The position numbers were made by a program, and so were the translations under genes. A model generated the notes under the pieces. It had not been told where the DNA came from. It ran no database searches and saw nothing but the letters and a program-made list of their open reading frames with translations. DNA of 64,000 nt from Desertibacillus haloalkaliphilus. Its GTDB lineage: Bacteria; Bacillota; Bacilli; Bacillales; KJ1-10-99. Positions within the stretch are counted from its first letter, which is position 1. Every line of letters begins with the position of its first letter. Positions 45,848 through 56,000 of the stretch are shown piece after piece. Location of the stretch: assembly GCF_019039105.1 (NCBI RefSeq), contig NZ_JAHPIV010000003.1, positions 198,190-262,189 on the forward strand, in the 5' to 3' direction.

Positions 45848-47170
45848 ATGAAAAGACCTTTTCTGCATTTATTCATGTTCATCACAATTATTAGTTTACT
45901 AGTCCCAACTTCTGGGGCTTTGGCACAGCAAATCTCTGTATACATCGATTCTGAGCAGCAACAGTATGACCAGCCGCCAATTATTAAAAATGGATTTACA
46001 CTCGTACCGTTACGCGGTATTTTTGAAGCGTTAGATGCAAGTGTTGATTGGAATCAAAGTCAACAGGTCGTAACAGCGAAAAAGGGCCAAACGGATATTT
46101 CGCTTCAAATCGGATCGTCGGTCGCATTTGTAAATGGTACGGTTGTTCACTTGCAACAGCCAGCGGAGATTGTCAACAATCGTACACTCGTACCACTTCG
46201 GTTCGTGTCAGAATCATTAGGCGCCAAAGTGAGTTGGAATAATACGACGAAAACCGTTGCGATTACGACGTTGAATGCTCAACATGGTTCCTCAAACGAT
46301 AGAGATAATCAGACTGAGAACTCTCAAGAGGTAACGGTGAATGGTATTGAGATCGGTGATCTGCAGTCATCCGTCATCGCTCGTTTTGGAGAGCCTGAGC
46401 GTTCAACAAAAAGTGAGTACGGGTTTACGTGGTTAACGTATCATGACAACTATCGTGACTACTTTCAAGTTGGTGTGGAGAATGGTAGGGTGGTAGCCTT
46501 GTATACGAATGCGGATTTGATTGAATCGAATACAGGTATTTCCCTTCGCTTACCTAAGTCTGCGGTTGTTGACCATTACGGCCAGTCACTGACATATATT
46601 TTAAAAGGCAATACGAAATATCAGTACCAGTCCACGCAAGAACGAGGGTTATATGATCTTGGAGATTCATTCGCAACCGTTTTTTATGACATTCATAACG
46701 ATCATAAATTAACGGCGATACAGCTCGTAGCCAAGGATGTTGAACTTGGATTACGTGACTTTCATGGTAAGGCTAATGATGAACTAAGGGATAGTTTTGA
46801 AGAGCAATTGTTTGATTTAACGAATGCGCTGCGCGTTCGAGAAAACATACCTGCCTTAGTGTGGGATGATCATGCTGCTTCGGTTGCAAGAGAGCATAGT
46901 GCAGATATGGCATCACAACAATACTTTTCTCATACGAGCCTAAACGGCCAGTCGCCATTTGACCGGTTAGCAAATGCTGGCATCTCCTACCGTACCGCAG
47001 GAGAGAATTTAGCCAAGGGGCAAATCAGTGCAATTTTTGCCCATGAAGGATTAATGAATTCATCTGGACACCGCCGTAACATCGTCAATGAAAATTATCA
47101 ACGGTTAGGTGTGGGAGTCGCATTTGAAGGGAACGTCCCATACTTCACAGAAAAATTTTATACACCGTAA
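45848..47170 (+). CDS. Stalk-domain CAP/SCP-family protein
   Basis: 440 aa, exported (signal peptide ending SGALA). A stalk domain (about 28-145; LVPLRGIFEALDASVDW and LVPLRFVSESLGAKVSW) is followed by a CAP-associated domain (about 160-300; GIEIGDLQSSVIARFGEPE). The CAP/SCP domain (about 315-440) has conserved His residues (AREHSADMA, YFSHTSLNG) and GENLAKG...SSGHRRNI. Architecture after the stalk matches B. subtilis YlbC-like proteins. CAP proteins act outside the cell; the substrate is unknown. A terminator at 47178-47216 follows. Confidence 0.88.
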   Translation: MKRPFLHLFMFITIISLLVPTSGALAQQISVYIDSEQQQYDQPPIIKNGFTLVPLRGIFEALDASVDWNQSQQVVTAKKGQTDISLQIGSSVAFVNGTVVHLQQPAEIVNNRTLVPLRFVSESLGAKVSWNNTTKTVAITTLNAQHGSSNDRDNQTENSQEVTVNGIEIGDLQSSVIARFGEPERSTKSEYGFTWLTYHDNYRDYFQVGVENGRVVALYTNADLIESNTGISLRLPKSAVVDHYGQSLTYILKGNTKYQYQSTQERGLYDLGDSFATVFYDIHNDHKLTAIQLVAKDVELGLRDFHGKANDELRDSFEEQLFDLTNALRVRENIPALVWDDHAASVAREHSADMASQQYFSHTSLNGQSPFDRLANAGISYRTAGENLAKGQISAIFAHEGLMNSSGHRRNIVNENYQRLGVGVAFEGNVPYFTEKFYTP

Positions 47171-47177
47171 CGACGGA

Positions 47178-47216
47178 AGAGCTAGTGCATTTAAGATTGA
47201 TTGCCTAGCTCTTTTT
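47178..47216 (+). terminator. Terminator of the CAP gene
   Basis: agagctag (47178-47185) and ctagctct (47205-47212), followed by TTTT. Confidence 0.75.
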
Positions 47217-47221
47217 GTGGT

Positions 47222-47290
47222 AAAGGGGCGGAGTGCGCCAACAAAGCTGATGATCAGTGAAGTAGGCTTACTCGCACCGGCTTTGATTGA
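47222..47290. repeat. Structured intergenic repeat, copy C
   Basis: ggcggagtgcgccaacaaagc...gcttactcgcaccggctttgattg. The stem is CAAAGC (47242-47247) with GCTTTG (47280-47285), a compensated change relative to copy B. Confidence 0.7.
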
Positions 47291-47417
47291 AGTATGAGGA
47301 GCAGTTGGTTCAAGGATCTGACAAAAACATCTAACAACTGTCAGAAAAATTCCCTACCAAAAAAAGGATACTTATAGTAAAATTTTAGTATAACGATAGA
47401 GCGATAGAAAGGTATGA

Positions 47418-48653
47418 ATGCCTGTGAAAAAACTATTTGTGTTTGCATTGTTACTAGTCGGGATACTTCATGTGAGCGATGTTTCTGAGGCGGCTACGAA
47501 TAAACAATTATTGATTATTAATAAAGCGACAAATGAACTAGCCTTTTTTGACCGGGGCGAACTAGTAAAGACGTTCCCAGTTGGGACTGGTCGGAGTCAG
47601 GAGTTAACCCCTGAAGGGACGTTTCCGATCGTCAATAAAATAAAAAATCGTCCTTATTATACGGATGGCATACCAGGTGGCGATCCGCGAAATCCATTAG
47701 GCGATCGTTGGCTCGGTTTAGATGCACGTGGTACATATGGCACAACTTATGCGATTCATGGCAACAACAATCCGAGTTCGATAGGTAATTATGTCAGTGC
47801 AGGATGTATTCGTATGCATAATGATGACATTCACTGGTTGTTTGATCGTGTCGAGCGATATACAAATGCAGTAATCCTCACGTCTCAAAAATCATTTGAA
47901 GAGATTGCTAGAGACCATGGATATCCGCTTTTACCACCAATTGAACTCGTCATCGATGGTGAAAAGCAAGCATTTCAGCAGCCACCTGTACTTGTCAATG
48001 GCCGCGTGTTAGCGCCGTTACGAGGCGTTTTTGAGCAACTTGGTGCAACGGTGTATTGGGAGCAGGCGACGCAAACGGTTAGGGCAACGAGGGACGATAC
48101 AACGGTGTCATTAACTGTAGGGTCAAAGCGAGCAACGATTAATGATCGGGTGGTGGAACTCGATGTTCCGGCACAAACTCGAAACAATCACACACTTGTA
48201 CCGGTTCGTTTTATAAGTGAAGCGTTTGGTGCTTCGATTGAGTGGAATCAAGCTGAGCGACAATTGAAGGTCACATCACCAAAAGCACCACCAGAGCCGA
48301 AAGTTGAGCCAATCGATGTCGTTATTAACGGAAACGAGAAGAGCTTTACGCAGCAGCCATTTTTAGAAAGCGGCACAACAATGGTTCCGCTTCGAGGTAT
48401 TTTTGAAGAGTTAGGTGCAGTGTTGCAATGGGATCAAGCAACGCAAACCATTACCGCTACAAAAGGGGGAACGGTTGTTGAGTTGACGATTGCAAAAACA
48501 AACGCCTATGTCAATGGTGAGGTGATTGAGCTCCGCCAACCAGCGCAAAACGTTAAAGGTCATACGGTCGTGCCGTTACGTTTCATAAGTGAAGCGCTAG
48601 GTGCGCAAGTAGTTTGGAATCAAGCAGAAAAGACGGTTTATATTTGGGAGTAA
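47418..48653 (+). CDS. L,D-transpeptidase (YkuD) with two stalk domains
   Basis: 411 aa with signal peptide (about 1-26, ending SEAA). The YkuD domain (about 27-160) holds the catalytic motif with His114 (IHGNNNP), Ser127, Cys130 and Arg132 (SAGCIRMHNDD). Such enzymes make 3-3 cross-links in peptidoglycan or attach proteins to it. Two stalk domains follow (about 174-290 and 298-411), each with APLRG/VPLRG and VPVRF/VPLRF halves. The stalks may place the enzyme on a wall polymer; this is inference. It is one of four successive wall or surface proteins with stalk domains. Confidence 0.92.
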   Translation: MPVKKLFVFALLLVGILHVSDVSEAATNKQLLIINKATNELAFFDRGELVKTFPVGTGRSQELTPEGTFPIVNKIKNRPYYTDGIPGGDPRNPLGDRWLGLDARGTYGTTYAIHGNNNPSSIGNYVSAGCIRMHNDDIHWLFDRVERYTNAVILTSQKSFEEIARDHGYPLLPPIELVIDGEKQAFQQPPVLVNGRVLAPLRGVFEQLGATVYWEQATQTVRATRDDTTVSLTVGSKRATINDRVVELDVPAQTRNNHTLVPVRFISEAFGASIEWNQAERQLKVTSPKAPPEPKVEPIDVVINGNEKSFTQQPFLESGTTMVPLRGIFEELGAVLQWDQATQTITATKGGTVVELTIAKTNAYVNGEVIELRQPAQNVKGHTVVPLRFISEALGAQVVWNQAEKTVYIWE

Positions 48654-48695
48654 ACAGATGCATAACGGCAAGTGGCCAAAGAAGTCCTCAGCACA

Positions 48696-48732
48696 CGGTG
48701 AATAATCAAGGCGGTGACTCGCACCGCCTTGA
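48696..48732. repeat. Structured intergenic repeat, copy D (shortened), strong hairpin
   Basis: atcaaggcggtg (48704-48715) pairs perfectly with caccgccttgat (48721-48732). ggtgaataatca and ctcgcaccgccttgat match the family, but the middle is missing. It may also terminate the L,D-transpeptidase transcript, although no T run follows. Confidence 0.55.
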
Positions 48733-48786
48733 TACAAGATTCGATTCATAGAAATAGATAAATATATTGGGAGAGGAACATGAGGG

Positions 48787-49926
48787 ATGAGAAGGTTTTA
48801 TGTTAGTTTGTTTAGTGTGATCGCTTTACTATTTCTAGCACCAGCTGTGAATGCAGCGGAGGGGGAACGGGATTTAATTTTTGTCGCTGTTGATGATGAG
48901 ATCGTTACGTTTGACGATGTAAGACCGTTCGTGCAAGACGGGACAACCTACGTACCAATACGCACATTTGTGAACGAGATGGGCGTACGTCTATCTGTAA
49001 GTGATCATAAAATCTATTTAGAAAAAGAAGATCGAATCCTTACAGTGGATCATACAACCAATGAATTGACGACTGATGATGGTGAGACGCTAAATCAACA
49101 TATTTTTATAACGGATGGACGAACGGTCGCACCGTATCGTGCGATTTCCGAGTATTTTGGTTATCAAGTGTCATATATTCCCGAAGGCTTAATTGCCCGT
49201 GTAGCAAGCCCGGAGGCAGAGCTTTCAAATGAGCAATTATACATAAAATATGAAGAGGAGATTGATACGGCAAAGGAGGCATATCAGGAATCACTTCGTC
49301 CGAAAAAGGTCGCCTACTTAAGCTTTGATGATGGACCGAACCGATATACGAGAGAGATCCTAGATTTGTTAGAAGAGTATGACGTACAAGCTACATTCTT
49401 TATGATGCGTAATCATATTTATAATTACACAGCAGATGTCCAGAAGATGGCTAAAGACGGCCACGCTCTAGCGTGTCATGGTGTCACCCATAATAAATCA
49501 AGTTTCTATCGCTCAGCACAATCAGCCGCCGATGAAATGACAAGCTGTCAACAGGCAATCAAGGATGTCACCGGTGAAACGTCGAAACTTATTCGCGTTC
49601 CATATGGCAGTGTCCCGCATTTAACGACGGCACAGTATCAGGCTTTTGAAAATCGAGATTATAAGATGTGGGATTGGAATGTTGATAGTGAGGATTGGAA
49701 ATATTCTAATCCAAAAGCATTAGCGAACGACACGATTGCAAAAATTAAAAATCTTGAAAGCAGTGGACAAGCGCCTGTCGTCCTCTTTCATGACCGCAAG
49801 CCAACCGTTGCTGCACTCGACGAGGTTCTCAACTATTTAACCACCCACGGCTATGAACTTCTCCCATTAACAGAAGAGATGAGACCATTTAACTTTTGGG
49901 ATCGTTATTGTATTGGCTGTGAATGA
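48787..49926 (+). CDS. Stalk-like domain plus polysaccharide deacetylase (NodB family)
   Basis: 379 aa with signal peptide (ending AVNAA). The N-terminal ~115 residues form a stalk-type domain (TYVPIRTFVNEMGVRLS, TVAPYRAISEYFGYQVSY). The NodB deacetylase domain (about 172-365) shows SFDDGP (Asp181 base, Asp182 metal), HGVTH (His231, His235), RVPYG (Arg270), DWNVDSEDW and LFHD (His335). These are the five motifs of a zinc-type carbohydrate esterase 4. It would deacetylate peptidoglycan or another surface glycan. A terminator at 49931-49963 follows. Confidence 0.92.
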   Translation: MRRFYVSLFSVIALLFLAPAVNAAEGERDLIFVAVDDEIVTFDDVRPFVQDGTTYVPIRTFVNEMGVRLSVSDHKIYLEKEDRILTVDHTTNELTTDDGETLNQHIFITDGRTVAPYRAISEYFGYQVSYIPEGLIARVASPEAELSNEQLYIKYEEEIDTAKEAYQESLRPKKVAYLSFDDGPNRYTREILDLLEEYDVQATFFMMRNHIYNYTADVQKMAKDGHALACHGVTHNKSSFYRSAQSAADEMTSCQQAIKDVTGETSKLIRVPYGSVPHLTTAQYQAFENRDYKMWDWNVDSEDWKYSNPKALANDTIAKIKNLESSGQAPVVLFHDRKPTVAALDEVLNYLTTHGYELLPLTEEMRPFNFWDRYCIGCE

Positions 49927-49930
49927 ATAA

Positions 49931-49963
49931 ATAATGCTCCTATTTAGTAGGAGTATTATTTTT
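49931..49963 (+). terminator. Terminator of the deacetylase gene
   Basis: ataatgctccta pairs with taggagtattat around tttag, then TTTTTG. Confidence 0.8.
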
Positions 49964-50050
49964 GTCCAAGCAAAGAGGTGAAGGGTGAAACATTCATGCC
50001 TGTAAAAATGTATAAATTGTTGATGTCACCAGTTCGACATGGTGTTTATA

Positions 50051-50080
50051 TTGAGCAATTAAGATAACCCATGGTATAGT
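50051..50080 (+). promoter_or_regulatory. Promoter of the TolC-like gene
   Basis: TTGAGC (50051-50056), an 18-nt spacer ending ATGG, and TATAGT (50075-50080). The TGG gives an extended -10. The start codon lies about 46 nt further on. Confidence 0.55.
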
Positions 50081-50126
50081 AGGAATTATTAGGCAGCAAA
50101 GGAATGTGCATAAGGAGGAGAAAACC

Positions 50127-51491
50127 ATGAAGAAGTTAGCAACTATCGCTTTAGGTACAAGTTTATGTTTTTCTAGCATGCAGTTAACGACGTTGGCCGA
50201 TGGAATTGACGATCAAATTTTAGATGAAGAGATACAGGAAGTTGATGGAGAGCAAGAAGGAATGGACGGTGAAGAAGTGAATGAGGAGGTCGAAGAAGAG
50301 TTACTCGAGGAAGTTACATCGTTATCGCTAGAAGATGTAATTGAACGTGGCTTGGAAAACAATTCAATGCTTTTGCTACTCCGCTATGAGCAGGAGCGTT
50401 TGGAAAATCAAGACGGTCAAACACGTAAGGACTTGCGTGATGCAAAAAATGATATTGATGATGCTGAAGACGCCTGGGATAATCTTAATGAGATGAGAAG
50501 GATGTTAAATCGGCTGTATACAGAAGATAGAGAAGGATTTCAAAGTACACATGGAGATTTTGGGGAAAGTAGACAAGAGCTTCACCAACAGCGTGAGGGG
50601 ATTGAGAATCAACTTGAGCAGCTCGAGGACTTAATTGACCAATTAGAGCTTGGTTTAGAACAAATTGAATCAGGACAAATTCAATTAAACTACCAAAAAG
50701 AAGAAGCGGAACTTATGATGAAGTTAATGTTAACAGCTGACTATGTTGAACTTGTTTCATTAGCAGATCAAATTGCTTTCTTAGAAAATAGCTTGAAGCT
50801 ACTACAGAATGATATTGAAAGAACGAATCGACAATATCAGCTTGGGCTTGTTTCACGGGATGAGCTATCTAAGCTTTACCGTGATGAAGAAAGTCAGGAT
50901 GTAGAATTAGAGCAGCTTAAAAAAGATTACCAAAATAAACTTGCGAGATTAACACTTGATATTGGAGTAATGTACAATCCTGAGATTAAACTTGAGCCAA
51001 TTCCAGTCAATGAGGTTGAAGCCATTGAGCGAGACGAAGACATTGACGAATTAATCGAACAATCATATGAAATGAAGAAAGCAGAAGAGCACTTACGTTT
51101 AGCTAAAATTGAGCGAGAAGACGTGTATGAGGATGAAGATGCAAGTCAGTATCAAAGAAATCAAGCAGATATTGATGTCGATATTGAAATAGGGAATGTT
51201 GAAGAAACACAAGTAGAATTAACGCAAGCAATTAATGAACTTTATTTTAACCTTGATGAGGCAGTACAATCGGTTAAGGACGCCGAGCGTGAATTAAACT
51301 ATACAATCGAGGATCACGAGAAGCTTAAGTTACAGCATCAGCTTGGACTAATCTCCACATTCGATGTTAATCAAGCTAGTTTCCAAATAGAGCAAGCGCA
51401 ATTTGAACTAGAAATGTCAAAAGTGAGCTACTTCATGGTTGCTGAACAAGTCAAGGCGATGGAGGAAGGATTAATACAAGTAAATAGCTAG
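50127..51491 (+). CDS. TolC-like (outer-membrane-efflux-family) coiled-coil protein
   Basis: About 454 aa. The start is the ATG at 50127 after AAGGAGGAG; an earlier GTG (50106) overlaps that site. A signal peptide (MKKLATIALGTSLCFSSMQL) and an acidic spacer precede two related long-helix halves. SLEDVIERGLENNS opens the first. IERTNRQYQLGLVSRDEL and LKLQHQLGLISTFDVNQA are the repeated turn motifs of OEP/TolC proteins. TolC proteins form outer-membrane channels, yet this organism looks monoderm, so the protein must work differently, perhaps spanning the wall or extending the RND adaptor. It has its own promoter and terminator and lies directly before the RND operon. Confidence 0.82.
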   Translation: MKKLATIALGTSLCFSSMQLTTLADGIDDQILDEEIQEVDGEQEGMDGEEVNEEVEEELLEEVTSLSLEDVIERGLENNSMLLLLRYEQERLENQDGQTRKDLRDAKNDIDDAEDAWDNLNEMRRMLNRLYTEDREGFQSTHGDFGESRQELHQQREGIENQLEQLEDLIDQLELGLEQIESGQIQLNYQKEEAELMMKLMLTADYVELVSLADQIAFLENSLKLLQNDIERTNRQYQLGLVSRDELSKLYRDEESQDVELEQLKKDYQNKLARLTLDIGVMYNPEIKLEPIPVNEVEAIERDEDIDELIEQSYEMKKAEEHLRLAKIEREDVYEDEDASQYQRNQADIDVDIEIGNVEETQVELTQAINELYFNLDEAVQSVKDAERELNYTIEDHEKLKLQHQLGLISTFDVNQASFQIEQAQFELEMSKVSYFMVAEQVKAMEEGLIQVNS

Positions 51492-51497
51492 TAGATT

Positions 51498-51531
51498 AGG
51501 AGGGTGTCTAGATTTGGTGACATCCTCCTTT
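51498..51531 (+). terminator. Terminator between the TolC-like gene and the RND operon
   Basis: aggagggtgtc (51498-51508) pairs with gacatcctcct (51519-51529) with a G-T wobble, then TTCT. Confidence 0.7.
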
Positions 51532-51572
51532 CTACGTTCACATAATAGCCATAGTGGAATCATAGTTTAAGA

Positions 51573-51602
51573 TTGACTAGACCATTGTACTCAGATTAAA
51601 AT
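51573..51602 (+). promoter_or_regulatory. Promoter of the RND efflux operon
   Basis: TTGACT (51573-51578), an 18-nt spacer, TAAAAT (51597-51602). The TetR-type operator begins about 20 nt downstream. Confidence 0.65.
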
Positions 51603-51620
51603 AAGGTTTGTATACTCAGA

Positions 51621-51637
51621 ACCGACCGGTCAGTCGG
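51621..51637. promoter_or_regulatory. TetR-family operator
   Basis: ACCGACCGGTCAGTCGG has inverted arms CCGAC (51622-51626) and GTCGG (51633-51637) and a GACCGGTC core. This is the common operator style of TetR-family repressors of efflux genes. It lies just after the transcription start of the RND operon, whose last gene encodes a TetR protein. Confidence 0.7.
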
Positions 51638-51678
51638 AGTGGCCGTTTAAGGATGAAAATATCGGAGGGAGAAGTTGG

Positions 51679-53079
51679 ATGGATCTTGTGAAATCTAAGT
51701 CTATGAAAGTAGTATTTTTTACCGTAGTTGCACTCGTTTTTGCGGCTGGCTGTAGTCAGACCGAAGAAGTTGTTGAAACTGTGCATGAAACACCTGTAGA
51801 GGTAGCGGAAGTAGTAACAGGAGCATTAAGTGGCAGCAACCAATTTACCGGCACAGCGCATGCAGGTTCAGATGTTCAAGTTATACCTAAAGGATCTGGT
51901 GAACTTGTCGATGTCCAAGTGAGTAAAGGTGATAACGTCGAGAGAGGACAAGTGTTAGCGCGAATCAACGATGAAGATCAACGTATTGCACTTCGCCAAG
52001 AACAAGCGACATTAAGACAAGCACAGTCAGGCTTGCAACGTGCTGAAAATGGCTTAGCACAAGCAAAAGGTAATTACAATCAAGCGGTAGCAAGCTTAGA
52101 GCAAGCAGAGGCTGGATTGAAAGAAGCAAAAGAATCAAGGGACTTTAACCTAGAAAACCTTGAATATGACCTTGATCTAGCCAAAGATCAATTAGAAGAA
52201 GCGGAAAAGAATCTGGATCGAATGGAGCAACTCTATAATGAGGGGCTGATTTCAACGGTTGAGTATGACGAGGCAGTTAATGCTGAAAAGCAAGCTCGCT
52301 CCGCTGTTGAGCAATTAGAGGTAAATAAGCGTCAAGCCGAAAGTGAAACTAGTCTATTATCATTACAATCTTCAGTCGATCAAGCTCAAATCGGTGTTGA
52401 TTTAGCTCAATCAAGTGTTCGTGATGCTGAAATCGGTGTAGAAGATGCAAAGATCTCAGTTGAACAAGCAAACATGGCAGTCGAAGCAGCACAAAAGCGT
52501 GTCGATGATATGGTGATTAAAGCGCCAGCCAGTGGCGAGGTCGTTTCACTTGAGTCTGACCTTGGTGAGATGGTAACGAATCAAAGTCCGTTTGCACGAT
52601 TAGTGACGTTAGATAAAGTGAAGGCAACTGTCAATGTATCAGCCGAGCAGTTAATTTTATTTGAATATGGCGATGAAATTGAAGTTGATTTTTCAGGCCT
52701 TGAAGAGACAAGAACTGGTACCGTATCTTATATTTCTCCAACAAGTAATGATTCAGGCTTATTTACAGTCGAAGTTGAAGTTAATAATTCTGAACGAGAG
52801 ATTCGTCCAGGTATGGTAGCAACTCTTGTTATTGAAGAAGTTCTTGTAGAAGATAGTATGATTGTGCCAACAACAGTAATCATCGAGCGTCAAGATGATA
52901 TTTTTGTCTATATCGTTGATGGCGATCAAGCGGTACGTAAAGATGTTGAAGTCATTCGCTACGATACAGAATTTTCTGCTGTCGTTGGTGAAATTAATGA
53001 GGGAGATGAGGTCGTTACAAGAGGACAGAACCTCCTTAGTGACGGTGATTTAATCCGAGTGATAAAGGAGGACGACTAA
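51679..53079 (+). CDS. RND efflux periplasmic-adaptor-type lipoprotein (HlyD family)
   Basis: 466 aa with a lipobox (LVFAAGC, Cys followed by SQTEE), so it is lipid-anchored outside the membrane. The layout is that of membrane-fusion proteins. A first biotinyl-lipoyl half (about 60-95; VIPKGSGELVDVQVSKGDNVERGQ) is followed by a long coiled-coil hairpin (about 100-265). The second lipoyl half (VIKAPASGEVVSLESDLGEMV) and beta-barrel (GTVSYISPTSN, EIRPGMVATL) come next. It links the RND pump to an outer partner, here probably the TolC-like protein. It is the first gene of the operon; the RND gene follows after 1 nt. Confidence 0.92.
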   Translation: MDLVKSKSMKVVFFTVVALVFAAGCSQTEEVVETVHETPVEVAEVVTGALSGSNQFTGTAHAGSDVQVIPKGSGELVDVQVSKGDNVERGQVLARINDEDQRIALRQEQATLRQAQSGLQRAENGLAQAKGNYNQAVASLEQAEAGLKEAKESRDFNLENLEYDLDLAKDQLEEAEKNLDRMEQLYNEGLISTVEYDEAVNAEKQARSAVEQLEVNKRQAESETSLLSLQSSVDQAQIGVDLAQSSVRDAEIGVEDAKISVEQANMAVEAAQKRVDDMVIKAPASGEVVSLESDLGEMVTNQSPFARLVTLDKVKATVNVSAEQLILFEYGDEIEVDFSGLEETRTGTVSYISPTSNDSGLFTVEVEVNNSEREIRPGMVATLVIEEVLVEDSMIVPTTVIIERQDDIFVYIVDGDQAVRKDVEVIRYDTEFSAVVGEINEGDEVVTRGQNLLSDGDLIRVIKEDD

Positions 53080-53080
53080 C

Positions 53081-56000
53081 GTGAAGCTAGTTGATGTTTC
53101 CGTAAAACGTCCAGTCGGCGTCATCATGATCGTCATTGCGGCGTTAGTCCTCGGTGCGATCTCATTGAAAAACCTAGCGATTGATCTATTTCCAGAGATG
53201 GAAATTCCAGTCGCAGTTGTAACGACAAACTATGATGGCGCTGCTCCACAAGAGGTTGAGCAGCTTGTCAGTCGGCCAGTTGAATCTGCGGTCGGTGGCA
53301 TTGAAGGGGTGACATCGGTTGAATCCGTATCTTCACCAGGGTCGTCACTTGTGGTTTTACAATTTGATTGGGGAAGAAATATTGATGAATCGATGAACGA
53401 TATCCGTGATCGCATCGACCAAGTAGCTGGGATGTTGCCTGATGGCGCGGACAGACCATCAATTTTACGCATTGATCCGCAACAGATGCCAGTGATGTGG
53501 ATTGGCTTATCAGGTGCGGACCCACAGCGCCTCACAGAAATTGCTGAAGATGAAGTTGAACCATTCTTTGAACGTGTCAGCGGGGTCGCCTCTGTAGGTC
53601 TTGAAGGCGGGCAACAGCGTGAGATTCAAGTCGAGTTAAATCGAGCTCAACTCCTAAATTACGGTTTAACAGGCTCTCAAGTTGTCCAAGCAATTAATAC
53701 TGAAAACAATGCAACCTCAGCGGGCAATTTAACAAGAGGTTCGCAAGATTTACAGCTACGAATTGACGGTGAGTTCACCTCAATTGAAGATATCGAAAAA
53801 ACACCGATCCCCCTACAGCAGGGCGGTAGTGTCAAAGTTTCAGATGTTGCGATCGTCAATGATACGTATAAAGATGTAACTTCGAAATCACTCGTTCACG
53901 GTGAGGAAGCGATCGTTCTTTCCATTATGAAACAATCTGATGGTAACACCGTTGAAGTGTCAGATGCGATGTATGGTGCGATTGAGGCGATGCAAGCAGA
54001 ATTAGAGGCTGAGGGAATATCGCTATCAATCATCATTGACAGTGCTGACTTTATCCGTGATTCGATTGATAGTGTTATCAATAATATGCTTATTGGTGCA
54101 GTAATGTCGATTGCGGTTCTTCTCTTGTTTCTACGAAGCATTCGCACGACACTTGTCATCGGGATTACAATTCCGATTGCGATCATCTCAACATTTACAC
54201 TTATGTATTTTACAGGCGAGACGCTAAACATTCTTTCGATGGGTGGTTTGGCGCTTGGGTTAGGGATGATGGTCGATAGTGCGATCGTTATAATCGAAAA
54301 TATCTTTAGTAAACGACAGCAAGGCTATTCGATCATGGAGGCAGCGAGAGAAGGGGCTTCAGAGCTTGGACCGGCCGTGCTTGCGTCAACATTAACAAGT
54401 GTTGCCGTGTTCGTACCGATTGTCTTTGTCGAAGGACTGGCAGCCGAATTGTTCCGGCCGCTCGCCTTAACGGTGGCATTTGCCTTGTTTGCTTCACTCA
54501 TTTGCGCTTTAACGTTAATTCCGATGCTCTCTTCGAAGATGCTCGGCAATTCAAAGGCATTGGAGGAGGAAGAAGAAAGTCGTGGTTTTAATAAGTTACT
54601 TGACAAGCTTAAAGCTACTTACAAAAAAGTACTTGAACGCGCATTGCGCCTTCGCAAAACGGTTGTTGCCGTAACAGCAGCGCTTGTTGTAGGTAGTTTA
54701 GCGTTAGTACCGTTTGTTGGCTTTGAGTTTATTCCAGGAGCCGATCAAGGACAGCTTGAAATCCGTGTAACGACGAATACGGGAGCGAATTTAGAAGAAA
54801 CGGAATCTGTCGTTCATCAAGTTCAAGCAGAAATTGAGCCGTATAATGATATTGTCCAATCGAACTATGTTTCGATTGGTGGCGGTGGCGGAGCGCCAGG
54901 GATGGGTGGCAGCTCGAATGAAGCAACTTTTACCATTCAACTTGTCAGCCCTTCCGAACGAGAAATGACAACAGATGAGTTTGTAGCAGCGATTGAAGAA
55001 GGAACCCGTGACATTGCAGGTGCTGAAATTGCAATTGTGGGCATGGAAGCTGGTATGGGGGCCGGATCACCGATTCAGTTAAACATTGCGGGTCCTGATC
55101 TAGACGTCTTAACTGATTTATCTTATCAAGTGATGTGGCTGTTAGAAGAAATTGATGGTACGACAAATATTGATAGTACCGTGTCAGAAGGACGACCTGA
55201 GCTTCAAGTTGTCGTTGATCGCGACCTAGCAGGGCAATATGGTCTCTCTTATCAACAAGTCATGACTGAAGTGTCACTTGCCTTTGAAGGTCAACTAGCG
55301 ACGCAATACCGTACGGATGGTCGTGAATATGATGTACGAGTGATCTTGCCGGAAGATACACGGCAAACGATTCGTGATTTAGAGACAATGGCTGTTCGCT
55401 CCAATCATGGTGTTGACGTACCGTTATCGGCTGTTGCTGACTTTAAGCAAGTGCAAGGTCCGACAGAAATTAACCGTAGTAACCAGCAACGTGAAGTTCG
55501 TGTAACAAGTGATATTGCTGATCGCGACCTAGGGAGTGTCAATCAAGATATTCAACAGCGCCTAGCAAACGTCAACTTACCAGATGGTTATAGTATTTCC
55601 GTTGGTGGGGATGCTGAGGATATGCAGGAGTCGTTCTCGCAATTAGGTCTTGCGTTTATATTGGCGATTTTCCTTGTTTATCTTGTTATGGCTGTTCAGT
55701 TTGAATCATTTGTACATCCATTTGTCGTGATGTTTTCACTTCCAACGATGATTATTGGTGTATTTGTTGGTTTATTTGTGACCAATACTCCATTAAGTGT
55801 TACGGCGTTAATTGGGCTGATCATGCTTGCAGGTATTGTTGTTAACAATGCGATAGTTCTTGTCAGCTACATTAATATCCTCCGTGACAAAGGAATGGAT
55901 CGTTATGAAGCAATTATTGAATCGGGTATAAGTCGTTTACGTCCGATCTTAATGACAACGATGACGACGGCTCTAGCGATGGTGCCTCTAGCGTTAGGCA

